17,030 nucleotides of DNA, from contig MU602804.1 of the NCBI GenBank assembly GCA_025201865.1, forward strand, positions 31,711 to 48,740. The letters run 5' to 3'. The notes under the pieces are model-generated. The model was not told the origin of the DNA. It did no database searches and worked only from the letters and a program-made list of their open reading frames with translations. Within the stretch, counting starts at the first letter, position 1; the number at the start of each line of letters is the position of its first letter. Positions 15,069-17,030 of this stretch are shown one piece after another. A program made the translations under genes and the position numbers. The stretch comes from Ramicandelaber brevisporus. Its lineage: Eukaryota > Kickxellomycota > Ramicandelaberales > Ramicandelaberaceae.

Positions 15069-16757
15069 TTACTCTTTAGAAGCCGGGAACGGAACTGGTG
15101 ACATGTTAGCCAACTCATGGTTATCCCTGGGAGATGCCGTCATTGTCATAAACTTGTAAATCTCTCCCATCTGCTTTGGATCGACCAGCCGCTGATACGA
15201 CATTGCCAGATTCTTGCGCGTCTCATTATCACTAGCATGTCTTAGCAGTGCCATCAGTCTTGCCTGGATCCCCATTGCGTGCAAGTAATCACCCTGCGTC
15301 ATTGGCCCGTGGAATGCAATTTGTTGCTTGTCTGAGGCGGTGTCTTCGCTTGCCAGGGTTTCTCTTCGCAATGCTGCAAAATCAACATCGGCCGTCACAT
15401 CCGCAATGCCAGGCGAGCTCAATGGATCGATAAACTTGTGTTTGTGAATTGCTCTCAAAGTGTCGCCAGTTACGTTATCACTGCCGTAGTCGATAAACAG
15501 AGCATAGCCACCAAATGGCTTCATGGCAACAGAGTGCGGGGCTGGTCCTTTGAAGCCATCTGCAATCATGCTGACAATTCTCGCAGCATCTGGACACAGT
15601 TCGATCCGTGTACCAACCTTTGCATCGGGAGCTAGAGCGTCAACCGTGCCTTTCATTGCTGGGAACAGCACTGACGATGCCCGTGACGATCCTGGTGCGA
15701 GGACATATCTAAAGTGGTATGGCAAATCCGGAGACTCATCGACGTCGATCATGACTTCACGCCAGCCATCTGGAGTCAGCTGGAACTTGAATATTGGCAG
15801 AGTGTCCAAGAACTCGTGGGCAATCAATGCCGGCCAGAATCGATCTGACGTTGTAGAGTTCGTCTGGGGCTGGCGGTCTGATTCGTTGTAGTCATCAATC
15901 TCTGGTTTTGCAATCGCTGCTCTGACAAACGACACATCGTCCAAGTATCCGTGCCAATGGAATCGTCTCATCGTACCAGCCTTCGATTGAGTCTTCCAGA
16001 CTGAAGTTCGCTCGCCAGCCACTGGCTCAATCCGCATTCCGGAATACGCATCTTCCAAAGCAACTTGCTCCGAATCTGGACAAAACAGCTTGCGCTGCGA
16101 TGCTCTCAGCCATTCACTCGCCTCCACCAATTCGACATCTTGTACGGCGGCATCTACATCTGGAAACCGTGCAATTGTTCGCAGTACATCAGCCATCAAT
16201 GTACCGCGGCCTGGGCCAAGTTCCACCAGCCGAATCGGAATCGGTCCACAGCCTGCTGTCTGCTGTCTCCATGCCGCCACAATTCCAATGCCAATGAGCT
16301 CACCAAACATTTGACTAATTTCTGGGGATGTTACAAAGTCGCCCTTGTGTCCAAACACTGCGCCATTGTCAATCGTTTCGTCAATGTCGGTTTCACTCGG
16401 TTTAAACGCTGGATTGTCGGCTGGAAGCTCAAAGTTGGTTGTGGATGATGAGCGCAATCCAGTGTAATAGCCATGGCGTGGATGCGTCAGACAGAGTCGC
16501 ATGTAATGGGAGATTGAGAGCGGACCATTGGCATTGATCATTCCTTGCATGGCTGACACCAGTGGTGTTTTTGGTTCCTTTTCGATAGTGGTCGTCGCTG
16601 TTGTGGTTGTGGTTGTGGTTGTGGTTGATTGTGGCGAATCTGTAAAATTGGCGCGAGAAGTTGCGAAAGAGCGCGTGAGCGACAGTAGCTGTAGTCGCAC
16701 GGCAGGCTGGGCCACGCACGTATGCGTCCTACACAGCACCGATCTAAGGTTGATCAT
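15069..16757 (-). CDS. NDUFAF7: NDUFAF7/MidA-type mitochondrial arginine methyltransferase, complex I assembly
   Basis: The open frame reaches 16772 only through GTG, so the first ATG, 16757 (A at -3), is the start and gives 562 aa. Residues 1-37 are Arg-rich and end RSFATSR, a mitochondrial presequence; a Thr9 run follows at 45-53. The Methyltransf_28 (DUF185) domain shows GPLSISHYMRLCLTHPRHGYY (about 78-98), GDFVTSPEISQMFGE, the SAM-binding LVELGPGRGTLMADVLR (about 177-193), AHEFLDTLPIFKF, LFIDYG, HKFIDPL...ADVTADVDF and GPMTQGDYLHAMGIQARL. The family member in human mitochondria symmetrically dimethylates an arginine of NDUFS2 early in complex I assembly, so this organism probably retains complex I. 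The upstream P-type ATPase stop is only 117 bases away on the same strand. Confidence 0.95.
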   Translation of the reverse strand: MINLRSVLCRTHTCVAQPAVRLQLLSLTRSFATSRANFTDSPQSTTTTTTTTTATTTIEKEPKTPLVSAMQGMINANGPLSISHYMRLCLTHPRHGYYTGLRSSSTTNFELPADNPAFKPSETDIDETIDNGAVFGHKGDFVTSPEISQMFGELIGIGIVAAWRQQTAGCGPIPIRLVELGPGRGTLMADVLRTIARFPDVDAAVQDVELVEASEWLRASQRKLFCPDSEQVALEDAYSGMRIEPVAGERTSVWKTQSKAGTMRRFHWHGYLDDVSFVRAAIAKPEIDDYNESDRQPQTNSTTSDRFWPALIAHEFLDTLPIFKFQLTPDGWREVMIDVDESPDLPYHFRYVLAPGSSRASSVLFPAMKGTVDALAPDAKVGTRIELCPDAARIVSMIADGFKGPAPHSVAMKPFGGYALFIDYGSDNVTGDTLRAIHKHKFIDPLSSPGIADVTADVDFAALRRETLASEDTASDKQQIAFHGPMTQGDYLHAMGIQARLMALLRHASDNETRKNLAMSYQRLVDPKQMGEIYKFMTMTASPRDNHELANMSPVPFPASKE

Positions 16758-16785
16758 CTTCAAGATCAGCACTTCAAGATTAGCT
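16758..16785 (-). repeat. 14-bp near-tandem repeat abutting the NDUFAF7 ATG
   Basis: On the plus strand CTTCAAGATCAGCA (16758-16771) is followed directly by CTTCAAGATTAGCT (16772-16785), identical at 12 of 14 positions. In the transcript this puts ATCTTGAAG immediately before the start codon and again 14 bases upstream. Confidence 0.7.
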
Positions 16786-16874
16786 TGTGTTTTTTTTTAA
16801 TTGAAAAAAAATGGATGGGAAGAAGTATAACGTTAAGGTATCATCTCTCATTCAGATCATTCAGATCATTCAGA
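16758..16874 (-). promoter_or_regulatory. Very short spacer: P-type ATPase 3' end and NDUFAF7 promoter
   Basis: The 117 bases between two same-strand genes must contain both the 3' end of one and the promoter and leader of the other. On the minus strand they carry the 9-bp repeats, a T run, ATTAAA (plus TTTAAT, 16797-16802), an A run, and then the 14-bp repeat touching the NDUFAF7 ATG. Confidence 0.6.
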
Positions 16875-16883
16875 TCATTCAGA
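16848..16883. repeat. Four tandem copies of a 9-bp repeat spanning a stop codon
   Basis: TCATTCAGA is repeated exactly four times (16848-16883). On the minus strand each unit reads TCT GAA TGA in the frame of the P-type ATPase gene, so four in-frame TGA codons follow one another, the first at 16875-16877. Confidence 0.9.
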
Positions 16884-17030
16884 TGGAGAAGATGTGGCGG
16901 TGGCATCTTGAAGAATGGTGGAACCAAAGAGATGCTTGTACATTCCGGATCTGGTGAGATACTTGAGTCCTTCATCCAAGAACAGTACCGGAAGCGAAAT
17001 CCAAATGACAGCCTTCCATTCGTCCCAGTT
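16875..17030 (-). CDS. C-terminal end of a SERCA-like P-type ATPase (cut by window edge)
   Basis: Only the last 51 codons are in the window. They read NWDEWKAVIWISLPVLFLDE followed by GLKYLTR and a hydrophilic tail ending SPSE. The pattern W...SLPV..LDE.LK...R is that of the last membrane helix of type IIA (SERCA-like) calcium pumps, which move calcium from the cytosol into the endoplasmic reticulum or a related compartment. The catalytic parts are outside the window, so substrate assignment rests on this short segment. A related P-type ATPase such as a Golgi or vacuolar pump cannot be fully excluded. Confidence 0.75.
   Translation of the reverse strand, partial: NWDEWKAVIWISLPVLFLDEGLKYLTRSGMYKHLFGSTILQDATATSSPSE

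Noticed and set aside
16758-16772. Five-residue N-terminal extension of NDUFAF7
   Set aside because: It requires a GTG start. The ATG at 16757 has A at -3 and begins a normal presequence.

Overview
The window looks like nuclear DNA from a gene-dense, intron-poor eukaryote, most likely a fungus and perhaps an early-diverging lineage. The kinetochore protein at 3860-4747 has the fungal Mis12/Mtw1 pattern, there is a long-form (two-domain) tRNase Z, and three proteins carry mitochondrial presequences. Every recognisable gene can be read as one uninterrupted frame. Promoters and UTRs contain A-rich, T-rich and polypurine tracts. Many genes carry in-frame trinucleotide or homopolymer tracts (Gln, Ser, Thr, Asp). 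Placement below 'probably fungal' is inference.

Layout: nine protein genes, two of them cut by the window edges. (1) <1-1816 (-): N-terminal half of an ABCC-type ABC transporter, truncated inside its first nucleotide-binding domain. (2) 2507-3397 (-): an unrecognised acidic, disordered, probably nuclear protein. (3) 3860-4747 (+): Mis12/Mtw1 kinetochore subunit, sharing a 462-bp divergent promoter with gene 2. (4) 4843-7800 (-): long-form tRNase Z, converging on Mis12 with only 95 bp between stops. (5) 8233-10317 (+): a protein with eight zinc fingers made of two diverged copies of a four-finger module. Part of each module resembles the OrsD (orsellinic acid cluster protein D) domain. (6) 10712-13012 (+): a four-pass membrane protein with a large, mucin-like, N-glycosylatable loop. 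(7) 13201-14805 (+): alanine-glyoxylate/serine-pyruvate aminotransferase with a long presequence. (8) 15069-16757 (-): NDUFAF7/MidA-type mitochondrial arginine methyltransferase for complex I assembly. (9) 16875->17030 (-): the last 51 residues of a SERCA-like P-type ATPase.

The genes do not form one pathway; this is a mosaic of housekeeping genes. tRNase Z, the aminotransferase and NDUFAF7 all have predicted mitochondrial targeting, and the first two also have internal Met codons that could give a second, non-mitochondrial form. Start sites matter: the open frames of genes 2 and 8 extend upstream only through TTG or GTG, so the first ATG (3397 and 16757) is used here.

The least ordinary elements are the doubled zinc-finger/OrsD-like protein, a coding-looking 33-codon stretch just after its stop in another frame, an 8-bp stem hairpin just before its ATG, an 11-bp inverted repeat in front of the ABC transporter, and a 9-bp tandem repeat that puts four in-frame stop codons at the end of the P-type ATPase gene. 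No tRNA, rRNA, transposon terminus or CRISPR array was seen.
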